Of a stretch of DNA of 39,547 nucleotides, positions 35,301-39,547 are shown piece after piece. The first letter of the stretch is position 1, and each line of letters begins with the position of its first letter. Made by a program: the position numbers and the translations under genes. The stretch lies in contig JBCCQH010000069.1 in NCBI GenBank assembly GCA_039024435.1, positions 1-39,547 on the forward strand. Direction: 5' to 3'. This DNA comes from JBCCQH01 sp039024435. Lineage in GTDB: Bacteria > Bacteroidota > Bacteroidia > J057 > JADKCL01. The notes beneath the pieces were generated by a model. It was not told the DNA's origin. It searched no databases and worked only from the letters and a program-made list of their open reading frames with translations.

Positions 35301-36017
35301 AGTTTTCTCGCCCCGGGCTCGCTCGTAAAAGCGTTGGAGGTGATCTTCGAGGATTTGGTGGGACCACCCGTCAAATACGATGTGGTGGACCACAACCAAA
35401 ATCCGCGCGTTGGCGGCAAAGTTGAAGACGTGGAATTGGATGAGCGGGCCAGTCGACAGGGACATGGGGGTAGCCAGGGCTTGGGCCTGCTGGGCCCGGT
35501 AAATGGTTTCGGCTTGCGGAGCTGGATGGCCAGTGAGATCGCGGAAGTTGGCGATGAGGTTGGGAGGGAGAGCTTCGGCGATGAATTGCTGGGGGTGGCC
35601 TTCGTGCAACTGGATCGTGGTTCGGAGGATCTCGTGGTGATGGACCAGCGCGGAAACTGCCGCTGAAAATGCCTGAGGGTCCACGCGGAAGTTCCATTCG
35701 AACGGGAAGGCAATCAGGTAAGCGGTGGATTGCTTTTCCATTTGCTCTAGGATCCAAAGCCGTTTCTGGGGGCTGGAAAGTGGATAATGGGCGGCGGGAG
35801 CTACCGGAGGAATCCCGGTTGGATCCGGTACTAACTGGGCTTCCTCGATGAAGTCGCGGACGGCACTCAAGTTGTCTTCGACCCGTCGGCGGAGTTCCGG
35901 GGAGACCTTGCCCCGTTCGGAGAGGAGCCGCACCCCGGTTTCGGTTTTTTCCAGGTAGATATTTTGGTGGCGGATCTCTTCAATGATGCGGGCCGAGGAG
36001 TTGCGGTGCTGGGTCAT
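23337..36017 (-). CDS. Four-module non-ribosomal peptide synthetase
   Basis: A 4226-aa NRPS. Order: TubC-like docking domain (about 1-60), C1 (76-500, HHIVFDG at 211), A1 (core at 686), T1 (Ser1071), C2 (HHLLADL at 1259), A2 (core at 1722), T2 (Ser2105), C3 (HHIIADG at 2293), a degenerate A region (about 2600-3080), T3 (GGNSI, Ser3113), C4 (HHIISDG at 3302), A4 (core at 3779), T4 (Ser4160), then a short tail. No epimerisation or thioesterase domain. Ten-residue codes by my alignment to GrsA: A1 DLFNAALTYK and A2 DLFNNALTYK, both alanine-like; A4 DLHAGGLVMK, unassigned. The A3 region lacks the TSGSTG, YGPTE, TGD and terminal-lysine motifs. The ATG at 36017, preceded by AGGA, fits the docking domain; an upstream start would add a low-complexity leader. 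Confidence 0.95.
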   Translation of the reverse strand: MTQHRNSSARIIEEIRHQNIYLEKTETGVRLLSERGKVSPELRRRVEDNLSAVRDFIEEAQLVPDPTGIPPVAPAAHYPLSSPQKRLWILEQMEKQSTAYLIAFPFEWNFRVDPQAFSAAVSALVHHHEILRTTIQLHEGHPQQFIAEALPPNLIANFRDLTGHPAPQAETIYRAQQAQALATPMSLSTGPLIQFHVFNFAANARILVVVHHIVFDGWSHQILEDHLQRFYERARGEKTDVPAPLPIQYKSYAAWEQQQLTGAAAESHCAYWQQQIAGTPAENAVFPYDFHPAVPRKQGKTIFRILPAATVNRLRELVRHHNATLFMGLTAAIKGLLARYTGEDAPVLGTAESGRSQPELEAMIGFFIRTLPLKTYVDQENDFHQLLQSVRQTVLGAYAHAIYPFEQIVDDHNVAVRPGYNPLFDIMVILQDPEFPIPEGVAQQFAGQEQDNEAKFSLTFDFRLVEDGGLMVALEYKTDLYTSATARQLLTHLDTWLTAATDHPGTPLYALPLVSEAQAKMMRQTFNPPPVELPKASDFPAQFLAQTEQNPDASALWWQGKSITYRELRHHAECIADHVRQTHGEVAPGTRIAVLLDRGPHLVPTLLAVFALGAAYVPIDPAYPPSRQQYMLVDSQAELLIGAPRHTAELEFRGHTVDIHQVDFSRTVREFAWFAPQMDDLAYLIYTSGSTGQPKGVCIAHGNLANLLFWAHTEFPAKVLARMLAATSICFDLSIFEIFLPLYAGQALELVPDILALLESPELPVTFLNTVPSAAREIVYQNAIPPTVRTVALAGEPLPRDLADALYALPHIEAVYNLYAPSETTTYSTFGRVPRESTAPPSVGVPITNTRIYLLDAHRQMVPVGLPGEIYIAGRGVTQGYFNQPELTQERYLADPFAAPGERMYQTGDLGHWQADGQIQVLGRTDNQVKVRGFRVELGSVEVQARTYPGIREAVAVGHKDSLGSTMLVLYVQAQGDPVNPERLRKHLAEKLPAHAVPEFVIALERIPQTPNGKVDKRALPPPDRNALADPAEFVPPSEGLETAIATLWEELLDIAPIGRNAHFFQLGGHSLLATRLMALVHARTGIQLPLTRIFEHPRLGDFTRQINWEGEQALPPIQKVEARPYYPATHAQKRLWLLHQSEANRRAYNLPFRFDVPGPMAYPLVVETVRLLVARHPILRTEFPAHDGEPLQRVLPPEQFALPLQVVDQSSNPQADRFVDELYRTQQQFEFDLEKAPLWQVVIVRLRANVHTVLIVGHHLLADLWSLDLLGQEFRTLYDAVREGQRPQLPTPEIALTDLAVWQEQAPHLEAWKQQRSWWRGKFPSPPEPLALPVEVTGHTGQAVAREVQIWGGPEMEALHRLNPEGEYTTFMLMVGLLSATFFRYSGQEEINLATPISGRENHQLSGLVGYLLNTLLIKTRVAADLSFAQLMKQVQEGVIGDFRNQDYPLDLLVEELGGATADLFRVMLVVLRSEAEPDLTDPDAHPGGDAKSDLLVSVTEFPEQIAVSIEYNRSRFFPETVTTLQDRIRQLLLHAGEHPGAALGDISLLTESDQARLRAFERGPIRNPVEMPEFFVRFAEQVSHQPEAPALSVDGKTLSYAELDREARRMLARITRHSAYRPGSKIAVLVDRNADLLPVLLAIWGAGCTYVPIDPAYPAERIQAIQDDAAASMVIVGNADWETAPGTPRLVLAPRTAPKVRPKRNLIAAPPAAHAYLIYTSGSTGKPKGVCITWANLHNFLAWGSRNYGRSQLQGTLAGTSICFDLSIFELFLPLMQGGTVILVPNVLALASDTPPQGVTLINTVPSAATELVALEAIPATVRTINLAGEPLPASLVDALYQAENVREVFNLYAPSETTTYSTWTLTQPGQPNNPSIGKPLLNTRIYILDEQRRRQPLGMDGEIFIAGAGVSAGYHGQPSLTDERFWADPWVDGEMMYRTGDLGRWNADGSIQLSGRADHQIKLRGFRIELGEIESRLLELEGIEAAVVVGRKEDRRAVELVAYYTGQNAGTPKALETALEKRLPEYMVPRRWQKLAQLPRTPNGKIDRKALPAPPTSARATEGERVAPHTQIQRRIARIWAEVLEREDLGIHQDFFHLGGHSLKAARLVARLNKQLNANLRVDQVFKHPTIAELEVLLDDPGAEPFEAIPQLSPRELYACSHSQRQLWILHHLEENPVAYNISMHFDLQPGFRPELLGQAFAALVEQHEILRTVFVEKDDVPHMRILPFAGFPTAVPVYPLHQHPDPETALDFLRKQDSLQAFDLQRGPLIRCALAVRPDSSMLLLLSIHHIIADGWSLSVLLQDLFRHYNEVVKGEQPTTFSAGIQFKDYAAWEREKLQAGQWDHHRDYWHRQLREPLPVLDLPTDFPRPKVRQPQGAARVFQFEPEWLEPLKAYATERDASLYMLLIAMFHTLFYRYTGETDMIFGTPLAGRDEASLDDKIGFFVRSLPLRNRFSTADTFEKLLGRVRENTLDMYAHQQYPMSLLVEELNINRDPARSLLFDVMVVLQNFNEMLLPEDAGEKTSAQQLDTKYLESKFDLLFSVVEKPDGLLMTVEWNTPLFTEARIEQMIQHFHNLGGALLRQSRARLGQLEIYSPEEMHGLHRQIKAATDSSVDHPLELFIAALEAEPCDPALRVDRFTYTYEDCAAGAAWYTEQLQAAGCQSGNLVVMAEMDPTEAVLAQIGAWKAGAVVLQLPEHLQADLQRYLPHFSTQVFRLGGHSYAASAIKSLPQGRAGQVGVWTDLPATTLPPVATYHLQGDDEGQFTWGPVPAALLTAKMQEDHQQLGAVSGTEVLQTTWRNVPVPFGGICLRLTEAASLNGTDSEASAARLTNGEAILLADELARGGEAPNWKSVLFEGVPPTEEIIAELVAQLPQTQLIFAQGPGILGDGGIYGKADAQGVVHFTQTLPGLEVALLADRGKGGPLPIGIDGSLFIGGDVLKGMRRNVLPSLNRTSQGKMADTGMRARWTGAGTLALTQTETASEWMHGKWESFLVNLARRQESVHEAVVLRSGNCEAIVFVETEGDGTDLERALAYQLPVVLPQPAVYAVAEIPRNSAGVPDTNALAALWERNLTPLEEAIREVWVDILEADDIGLDDRFFAIGGNSIKALRVIARIQQQLNLALDIADIFQYDTLRTLAKLLSQQSPDLAGDQLTSSAFQAEFPASSAQKRMWVLQQLEAESTAYNMQHEITLPPTTPPERLVEAWTALIRRHESLRTRFVIVHGELSQKIQPTEDAQIPLIQLYDLRAQPDPAKTWAEIGGVRRAEPFDLEHESPLRAACAQFADHCVLQITMHHIISDGWSLGVLERDFRALLEHAQHPDAPPPEPLAFQYRDYTQWLTERETPEAMRSHQEYWRECLAGPLPVLELPTDRPRPATRQNQGYAYSFPIGGEPSRQLAQFTQDRDATLFMGLLASVVAFLKRLSRQEEILLGIPQAGRDRPEFEPLIGFFVKTLPLRFLTETETNFEMLLEMARGNFLDGVRHSAYPFEQIVADLNPERNPSRSVLIDVMMVLQNANTAFADDQSTGTVTLHEHLPTDIKFDLVVSFAQIGEELVATFEYDGALFLPESIESWATHFSQFLAGCLAAPNKPVDRIPLTTWDTALAEAEGVYGREVALDASGTVLERVAEQVAQRVDQVYALDDTGTMTYGELESISQRVAIFLQSQQLEPGQPIGVMMHKTARYPAVILGIFKAGLNYVPLAPTNPPERTRLIVEDAGLAVVLCDPDLQSKWENLPVRLLVTAGEWYRKTRRRKLRPPIIQPEDVAYTIYTSGSTGKPKGVLVTHRNLLNFITWTTDTFNPEGQDVGLLAASIGFDLSLHELFTWMCSGGQVVVLDNLLDLGEAVHRDKITSIASVPSAILPLVQLGQLPDKLRTIGLGGEPMPPGLVRTLAELPGIERILNLYGPTETTVMSVTAELNGNLTTHPPIGYPIYNTTALVLDGAGQPLPVGFIGELVLGGAGVSRGYHNRPELNAARFVELAGRRSYFTGDLVHRLPSGALVFHGRIDQQVKIRGQRIELGEIEARLSLHEAVSGACVLAVERGQRGKELVAFISLRRPIEKAQLLTDLEASLPPYMIPTHLEVIETIPFNYSGKADRRALARLVPPPDDLAPDALLLPRTELEAELLVRYRKVLGHEQLGVETDFFAAGGHSLMALRLVSRLNESFQLALTFRDVFQIRTVAKMARQVEAIRWVRAALPQPPDNWGEIIELQLPANSL

Positions 36018-36086
36018 ATTCCTGGGGGCGTGAGGCGAAGGTTGGGGTTGAGTGGGTTTGGAAATAGAAAGTGGGACCGTCGGCAA

Positions 36087-36109
36087 GCGCGGAAATCTAC
36101 TTTCCGCGC
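36087..36109 (-). promoter_or_regulatory. Leader hairpin upstream of the NRPS
   Basis: GCGCGGAAA-TCTAC-TTTCCGCGC is a perfect 9-bp stem with a 5-nt loop, 70 nt upstream of the NRPS start in the 201-nt gap after the 145-aa gene. No T-tract follows on the minus strand, so an mRNA processing or stability element is as likely as an attenuator. It makes translation from a start upstream of 36017 less likely. Confidence 0.5.
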
Positions 36110-36218
36110 CCACCAGGGGCGTGCGCCGTCAAGTTTTAATCGGGGTGCTTCGGACAAGCAGCGTCAAATTTGCCCGCACTCGGGGCTTGATCGGACACGG
36201 ATCCCGGGTCCGGGCCGC

Positions 36219-36656
36219 TTATTTAGCGGCGGTTGATTCGCCTTCGCCTTCAGTGGCTTCGGCCTCAGCAGTCCGGGCTTCTGGATTCGTTTCATCCTCT
36301 AGCGGGGGCTCGGTCGGCGTAGTCGGGACCGGCTGGTACATAGCGATGTTCTGCCAGTACCATCCCTGCGGGGTCTGCAACTGCACCGGCGCAAATCCCG
36401 CAAAGACGTATTGAAACGGCGGGGGGGCGGTGTCGTCGGCCACCTGAGAATCGAGCAGATTTTCGCCGACATTCATCAGTGTATTGAAGAGGGGATTGCC
36501 GCGCTTTCCCTGCAAAGATTTGGCCATTTTTAAGTCTTCACCCGTCAGGCTATATTCTTCCAATTTCAGGGAGCCAGTGGTCATGGCTTCGCGCAATTCG
36601 GAGTCGTGGACACACTTTACCAGCAGAGTTTCGAGGGGGGTGAGGTTATTTTCCAT
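36219..36656 (-). CDS. Hypothetical protein with RiPP-leader-like N-terminus
   Basis: A 145-aa protein. Residues 1-50 (LETLLVKCVHDSELREAM...EEYSLTGEDLKMAKSLQG) have the spacing of the Os1348/NHLP-type leader domains of some RiPP precursors and of LigA-like small helical domains. The middle carries aromatic and Gln-rich segments (YVFAGFAPVQLQ, GWYWQNIAMYQP), and the last 40 residues are Pro/Glu/Thr-rich and acidic. No GG cleavage site is evident, and no RiPP modification enzyme is nearby. It precedes the NRPS by about 200 nt on the same strand and is likely co-transcribed. An accessory or regulatory protein of the cluster is as likely as a precursor peptide; function unknown. Confidence 0.65.
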   Translation of the reverse strand: MENNLTPLETLLVKCVHDSELREAMTTGSLKLEEYSLTGEDLKMAKSLQGKRGNPLFNTLMNVGENLLDSQVADDTAPPPFQYVFAGFAPVQLQTPQGWYWQNIAMYQPVPTTPTEPPLEDETNPEARTAEAEATEGEGESTAAK

Positions 36657-37016
36657 ATTTGAACGATTTGGTTAGAGGTTCTCTAAGAATGAGACATATT
36701 TATTCCAATAAGAAAACAGTAATCTGTCACTCACACACTTATTGTAGCACTTAGCAATTCCGAGCCCTATTCGAAACTGCTTGATTCGCAATTTAATGCG
36801 ATCTGTTTTCACAAATATATGCAATTATTGTCAAATGCGTACTTATGCCACAGCATTTATTCCATGAAGTACCATAAAAATTAACATTACACACCGATGG
36901 TCTTGGCCAAAAGCTGCAATTGGGTGCATTTGGGCGAGAAAAATTTGCGATAAGTTCACGTGGGAATGACAAAACGTTTTTTCCGGGTCGGGGCAATTTT
37001 TGCCTGAATGAATGGG
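36657..37016. other. AT-rich intergenic region with the likely promoter of the NRPS operon
   Basis: A 360-bp region with no supported gene, clearly more AT-rich than its surroundings. It separates the PPTase gene from the 145-aa gene, both on the minus strand. It contains a perfect -7-type box at 36812-36819 and a small inverted repeat TTAGAG-GTT-CTCTAA at 36672-36686, 16 nt upstream of the 145-aa start. Base composition suggests the main promoter of the NRPS transcription unit lies here. Confidence 0.5.
36812..36819 (-). promoter_or_regulatory. Candidate Bacteroidota -7 promoter box
   Basis: On the minus strand TATATTTG matches the TAnnTTTG -7 consensus exactly. An upstream TTTG exists but only 12 nt away, shorter than the usual spacing of about 19, so the -33 element is poor. 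If used, the transcript would carry a leader of about 150 nt before the 145-aa gene. Confidence 0.35.
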
Positions 37017-37661
37017 TCAGTCACCTTGGGTCTGGATCGATTCCCGATCTAAGAAACGAACAATCGGTGCTGCTGAGTAGGGACTGCAAACCGCCAATGC
37101 GTACTCGGCGGGACCGGCCAGCGATTGCAGTTGCCAATCGGGGGAGCCAGGAAGCGCATCCTGCAGGCAATTGATTTGGTGCATTCGGGCCGAAAGCCCA
37201 GTCCCCACCGCTTTGAAATAAGCTTCCTTCCGCGTCCAACACTGGTAAAACGCGCGGGCGGAGTCCGCCGCCGATGCAATAAAGGCCTGCTCCTCGGGAT
37301 GGAAAAAGGATCGCAAGTCGTCCATCGGGAAGTCGGCGTCCACCCATTCCAGGTCCAGGCCGACCGGGCGGTCCGAGAAGGCAGCTGCTACCATCTGGCG
37401 GGAGTGGGAGAGGTTGAAGCGGGGATGCCCGGACATTTCCGGCTTGCCGTTGGGCCTTGTTTGCCACTGATCCCAGGAAAAGGAACGGTCGCGGGCAAAG
37501 CGGCGCTTGATCAGCAGGCGCCCGAGCAGGTGATTGCGCCGGTCGCGCTCTTGCCGGTAGCGGAGATTGGCCCGGCGCTGCGCCGGGGACAACTCGCAGC
37601 GCAGTTGCGCGCAGTCGGCTGCGGAAAATAAGCCTGTATCGATGACCTCAATTTCCAGCAT
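37017..37661 (-). CDS. 4'-phosphopantetheinyl transferase, Sfp type
   Basis: A 214-aa Sfp-type PPTase that transfers phosphopantetheine from CoA to carrier-protein serines. The conserved blocks are present: GKPEM (72-76), NLSHS (83-87), GLDLEWVD (101-108, with Asp103 and Glu105 as Mg ligands) and WTRKEAYFK (142-150, with Glu146 and Lys150). Length is typical. It starts 1 nt after the thioesterase stop, and its obvious substrates are the four NRPS carrier domains and the stand-alone ACP of this cluster. Confidence 0.93.
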   Translation of the reverse strand: MLEIEVIDTGLFSAADCAQLRCELSPAQRRANLRYRQERDRRNHLLGRLLIKRRFARDRSFSWDQWQTRPNGKPEMSGHPRFNLSHSRQMVAAAFSDRPVGLDLEWVDADFPMDDLRSFFHPEEQAFIASAADSARAFYQCWTRKEAYFKAVGTGLSARMHQINCLQDALPGSPDWQLQSLAGPAEYALAVCSPYSAAPIVRFLDRESIQTQGD

Positions 37662-37662
37662 C

Positions 37663-38340
37663 TCAATTTGGATTCAGGCATTGGAGCAGCAATTCCCGGT
37701 GCTGGTAGATGAAAAAATGTCCTCCGGTTACGCAGCGGGTCGTGACGTGGTGACTGAGTTTTTTCCAGGCATCAATCTCCGCGCTGTGCTCTTCCTCCTG
37801 GCCCATCAGAGCCACAATGGGAGCGTGGATCAGTCCTACCTCCATCGGCCCGGCCAATTCCACCGCTTGAAAATCGGCGCGGAGGATCGGCAGAAACAGG
37901 TTCAGCAAGGCCGGTTCCCGCCACAGTTCCTCCGGCACCCCGCCCAATTGCCGTAGCGAAGACCGAAAATCGGCTTCGTTCATGCGGTGCCGGTTTTTGT
38001 TGTGCCGCACCAAAGGTCCCGCCGAACCGCTGACCACAATCTTTGTCGGCCCGGTTCCTATAGCTTCCAGTTCCCGCGCCAATTGGTAGGCCATCAGTGC
38101 CCCCATGCTGTGCCCGTACAAGATAAATTCCCGCCCCCGCGGCGGCCGCTGGATTTGCTGGAGGTAATGCTGCACTCCGGCGGCAAAATCGGTCAGCAAT
38201 GGCTCGCGGATCCGGCGTCCCCGCCCCGGCAATTCCAACCCGTGAACGGCGAACCGCTGAGAAAGCTCCGGCTCCAAAAACTGGTAGGAGTAAGCGTTTC
38301 CCCCCGCGAACGGCAACAGGAAGAGATCGGTCAGTGGCAT
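37663..38340 (-). CDS. Type II thioesterase
   Basis: A 225-aa alpha/beta hydrolase of the GrsT/SrfA-D family that removes wrong or stalled acyl groups from NRPS carrier domains. The nucleophile is Ser78 in GHSMGA and the catalytic His is His208 in GGHFF. The N-terminal LFLLPFAGG and LELPGRGRR blocks are typical. Where the catalytic Asp is usually found the sequence reads MGQEEEH, so Glu may serve as the acid. It is 50 nt after the alpha/beta hydrolase and 1 nt before the PPTase. It could also take part in release, since the NRPS lacks its own thioesterase. Confidence 0.92.
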   Translation of the reverse strand: MPLTDLFLLPFAGGNAYSYQFLEPELSQRFAVHGLELPGRGRRIREPLLTDFAAGVQHYLQQIQRPPRGREFILYGHSMGALMAYQLARELEAIGTGPTKIVVSGSAGPLVRHNKNRHRMNEADFRSSLRQLGGVPEELWREPALLNLFLPILRADFQAVELAGPMEVGLIHAPIVALMGQEEEHSAEIDAWKKLSHHVTTRCVTGGHFFIYQHRELLLQCLNPN

Positions 38341-38390
38341 GGACGGAAGTTAAGCAATTGACCAGGAATGTCCATCGTCGAGTGGCGCAA

Positions 38391-39302
38391 TCATTTCCGG
38401 TAAAATGCTTCCACGGCGGCGACCCATTCGGCGGGACTGCCCATCTGCCCGAAATGGCCCAGGCCGGACATGATCGTCAAGGTGGCCTGGGAACAGACCT
38501 TTTCTTTGAGATAATGGGCCATGGCGACCTTGGCGACGGCATCCTGATCGCCCCAGCACAGGTGCAGCGGCAAGGCCGTGCGCGCCAGGGCGGGCAACCA
38601 GCGGGTCTTTTCGAAGCGGGCCCGCTCCCGGTAGTAGCGGATCAGCCGGTAGATTTTTCGATGCCCGTCCTGCAGGACATTGCCCTCCCAAAGCGCCCAG
38701 ATTTCCCCGTCGGCGAGGCGGTCATTGCCGTGGGCACTGCGGATCTGGTGCCGAAACAGTCGGTAGATGATGAAGAGGCGATTGAAGAAGCCGCCGTTGC
38801 GAGAAAGGAGCAACTTTTGCGTGATCCTAAGGCGGGCAAATTCCAGCACCATGCTGCCATTGGTGAGGGTGAGGCTCTGCAGGCCCACGGAAAACCATTT
38901 CGGCAGTAGATCTTGCTCGTGGCGCGCGAGAATCTCGGTCGCGACGCTCACCCCCATGTCGTGGGCCAGGACGTGTCCCCCTTTTACCCCAAAGTGTTGC
39001 CAAACGGCAAAGGCGACATCGGCGTGGACCATCAGCGAGTATTCGTAGGTCGCCTCCGGTTTGTCGCTCCACCCAAATCCCGGAAAGTCAAAGAGGATGA
39101 TCCGTTCAAAGGTATTTTGCAGTCCGTCCACGACGGCGTGGTAGGTGTAGGAAGATTCGGGAAAGCCGTGGACGAGCAGCAAGGTCCGCTCGGCGGTTGC
39201 TTGGGGATCGCCCAGTTGCTTGACAAATACCCGGTGCGAAAACGGCCCGAATGGGATGTATTCGCCGGAAGAACCCCAGGCTTGGAGGGAATCAGCCTTC
39301 AT
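38391..39302 (-). CDS. Alpha/beta hydrolase, haloalkane dehalogenase / epoxide hydrolase type
   Basis: A 303-aa alpha/beta-fold hydrolase. The oxyanion motif is HGFPES (45-50), the nucleophile elbow AHDMG places Asp115 as nucleophile, WGDQDAVAK marks the acid region, and GLGHFGQ holds the catalytic His. An Asp nucleophile is typical of haloalkane dehalogenases and epoxide hydrolases, not of esterases. A long helical cap follows the nucleophile. The ATG at 39302 is chosen because homology starts soon after; the in-frame extension runs into the transposase gene. It is the first gene of the cluster's transcription order, 50 nt from the thioesterase. Its substrate, and whether it belongs to the pathway, are uncertain. 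Confidence 0.8.
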   Translation of the reverse strand: MKADSLQAWGSSGEYIPFGPFSHRVFVKQLGDPQATAERTLLLVHGFPESSYTYHAVVDGLQNTFERIILFDFPGFGWSDKPEATYEYSLMVHADVAFAVWQHFGVKGGHVLAHDMGVSVATEILARHEQDLLPKWFSVGLQSLTLTNGSMVLEFARLRITQKLLLSRNGGFFNRLFIIYRLFRHQIRSAHGNDRLADGEIWALWEGNVLQDGHRKIYRLIRYYRERARFEKTRWLPALARTALPLHLCWGDQDAVAKVAMAHYLKEKVCSQATLTIMSGLGHFGQMGSPAEWVAAVEAFYRK

Positions 39303-39359
39303 AGTGTGTGCAATTTTGAAGCAGTGTGTGCCGCCCGGTGGCGCGGAAAAGGTTTTCCG
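39303..39359. promoter_or_regulatory. Repeats upstream of the hydrolase-thioesterase-PPTase genes
   Basis: AGTGTGTGC occurs twice as a direct repeat (39303-39311 and 39323-39331, 20-nt period, about two helical turns), and CGGAAAA-GG-TTTTCCG (39344-39359) is a perfect 7-bp inverted repeat. Both lie in the short gap between the transposase stop and the hydrolase start and are candidate regulator sites. Confidence 0.35.
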
Positions 39360-39393
39360 GGAACCATACGGCAGGGCCAATATAAAAAAATGA

Positions 39394-39546
39394 CTATCCG
39401 CTTCTTTGCCACACGTGATATTTGTTCCAATGCCGGAGTGAATTGCCCAGGATGGTCGCAAATCGGGTTTCCCCTTCGTAGCGTCGGTTCAGCTTGTAGC
39501 AGAATTCATCCAGGTAATTCTGCAAGTACTTTTCGCTCACACCGTG
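39394..39546 (-). CDS. IS1595/ISXO2-type transposase, C-terminal end (partial, cut by window edge)
   Basis: The last 50 codons of a minus-strand gene that continues beyond the window. The translation GVSEKYLQNYLDEFCYKLNR followed by R is the conserved C-terminal signature of ISXO2-like DDE transposases (IS1595 family), and it ends at a TAG at 39394-39396. The reading frame is open to the window edge. Whether the whole element is intact cannot be judged here. It borders the biosynthetic cluster on its upstream side and could mark a site of past transfer. Confidence 0.8.
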   Translation of the reverse strand, partial: HGVSEKYLQNYLDEFCYKLNRRYEGETRFATILGNSLRHWNKYHVWQRSG

Positions 39547-39547
39547 G

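Overview
The window looks like chromosomal DNA of a moderately GC-rich member of the Bacteroidota, most likely a Lewinella/Saprospiria-type organism. This is inferred from the protein families (for example the AEKRYFKR-type 477-aa protein at 4989-6422), weak Shine-Dalgarno sequences, a TAnnTTTG-type -7 box and IS5- and IS1595-like remnants. No rRNA, tRNA or CRISPR array was seen.

Layout. (1) 296-3340, minus strand: two adjacent flavin amino-acid/amine oxidases ending at a clear terminator. (2) 3341-4988: mostly non-coding, with one small plausible gene, a large nested inverted repeat and a 161-bp MITE-like element with terminal inverted repeats and a TAA target duplication. (3) 4989-13439, plus strand: a Bacteroidota hypothetical protein, then a tight six-gene operon with two paralogous small proteins, a 129-aa protein, a 978-aa protein with a proline-rich linker, a phage tail-collar protein and a glycosyltransferase-methyltransferase fusion. 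Its function is unknown. (4) 13689-39302, minus strand: one large biosynthetic gene cluster whose genes mostly overlap by ATGA or lie a few bases apart. (5) 39394-39547: the 3' end of an IS1595/ISXO2-type transposase gene.

The biosynthetic cluster is the main discovery. In transcription order it holds an alpha/beta hydrolase, a type II thioesterase, an Sfp-type phosphopantetheinyl transferase, a small protein with a RiPP-leader-like N-terminus, a 4226-aa four-module NRPS, a KAS III-like protein with an altered triad, an acyl/aminoacyl-AMP ligase, an ACP, a GNAT acyltransferase, a lysine/ornithine N-monooxygenase, a C45 (penicillin acyltransferase-like) enzyme, a methionyl-tRNA-synthetase-like protein, a cupin, a DAO-type flavoenzyme and a methyltransferase. 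N-monooxygenase + MetRS-like + cupin + DAO-type oxidase is the signature of N-N bond (hydrazine) formation known from s56-p1 (Spb38-40) and triacsin (Tri26-28): N6-hydroxylysine is joined to an amino acid, typically glycine, and the product is cleaved oxidatively to a hydrazino acid such as hydrazinoacetic acid. Here the cupin and MetRS-like parts, fused in the characterised enzymes, are separate genes. The GNAT, ligase and ACP could acylate the hydrazino acid and load it on a carrier, as proposed in triacsin biosynthesis.

The NRPS reads dock-C-A-T-C-A-T-C-(degenerate A)-T-C-A-T with no thioesterase. By the ten-residue code the first two A domains look alanine-specific. The third has lost its catalytic motifs, so its carrier must be loaded in trans or skipped. 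The fourth has a code I cannot assign. The inferred product is a hydrazine-containing, possibly acylated, short peptide; its structure cannot be read from the sequence.
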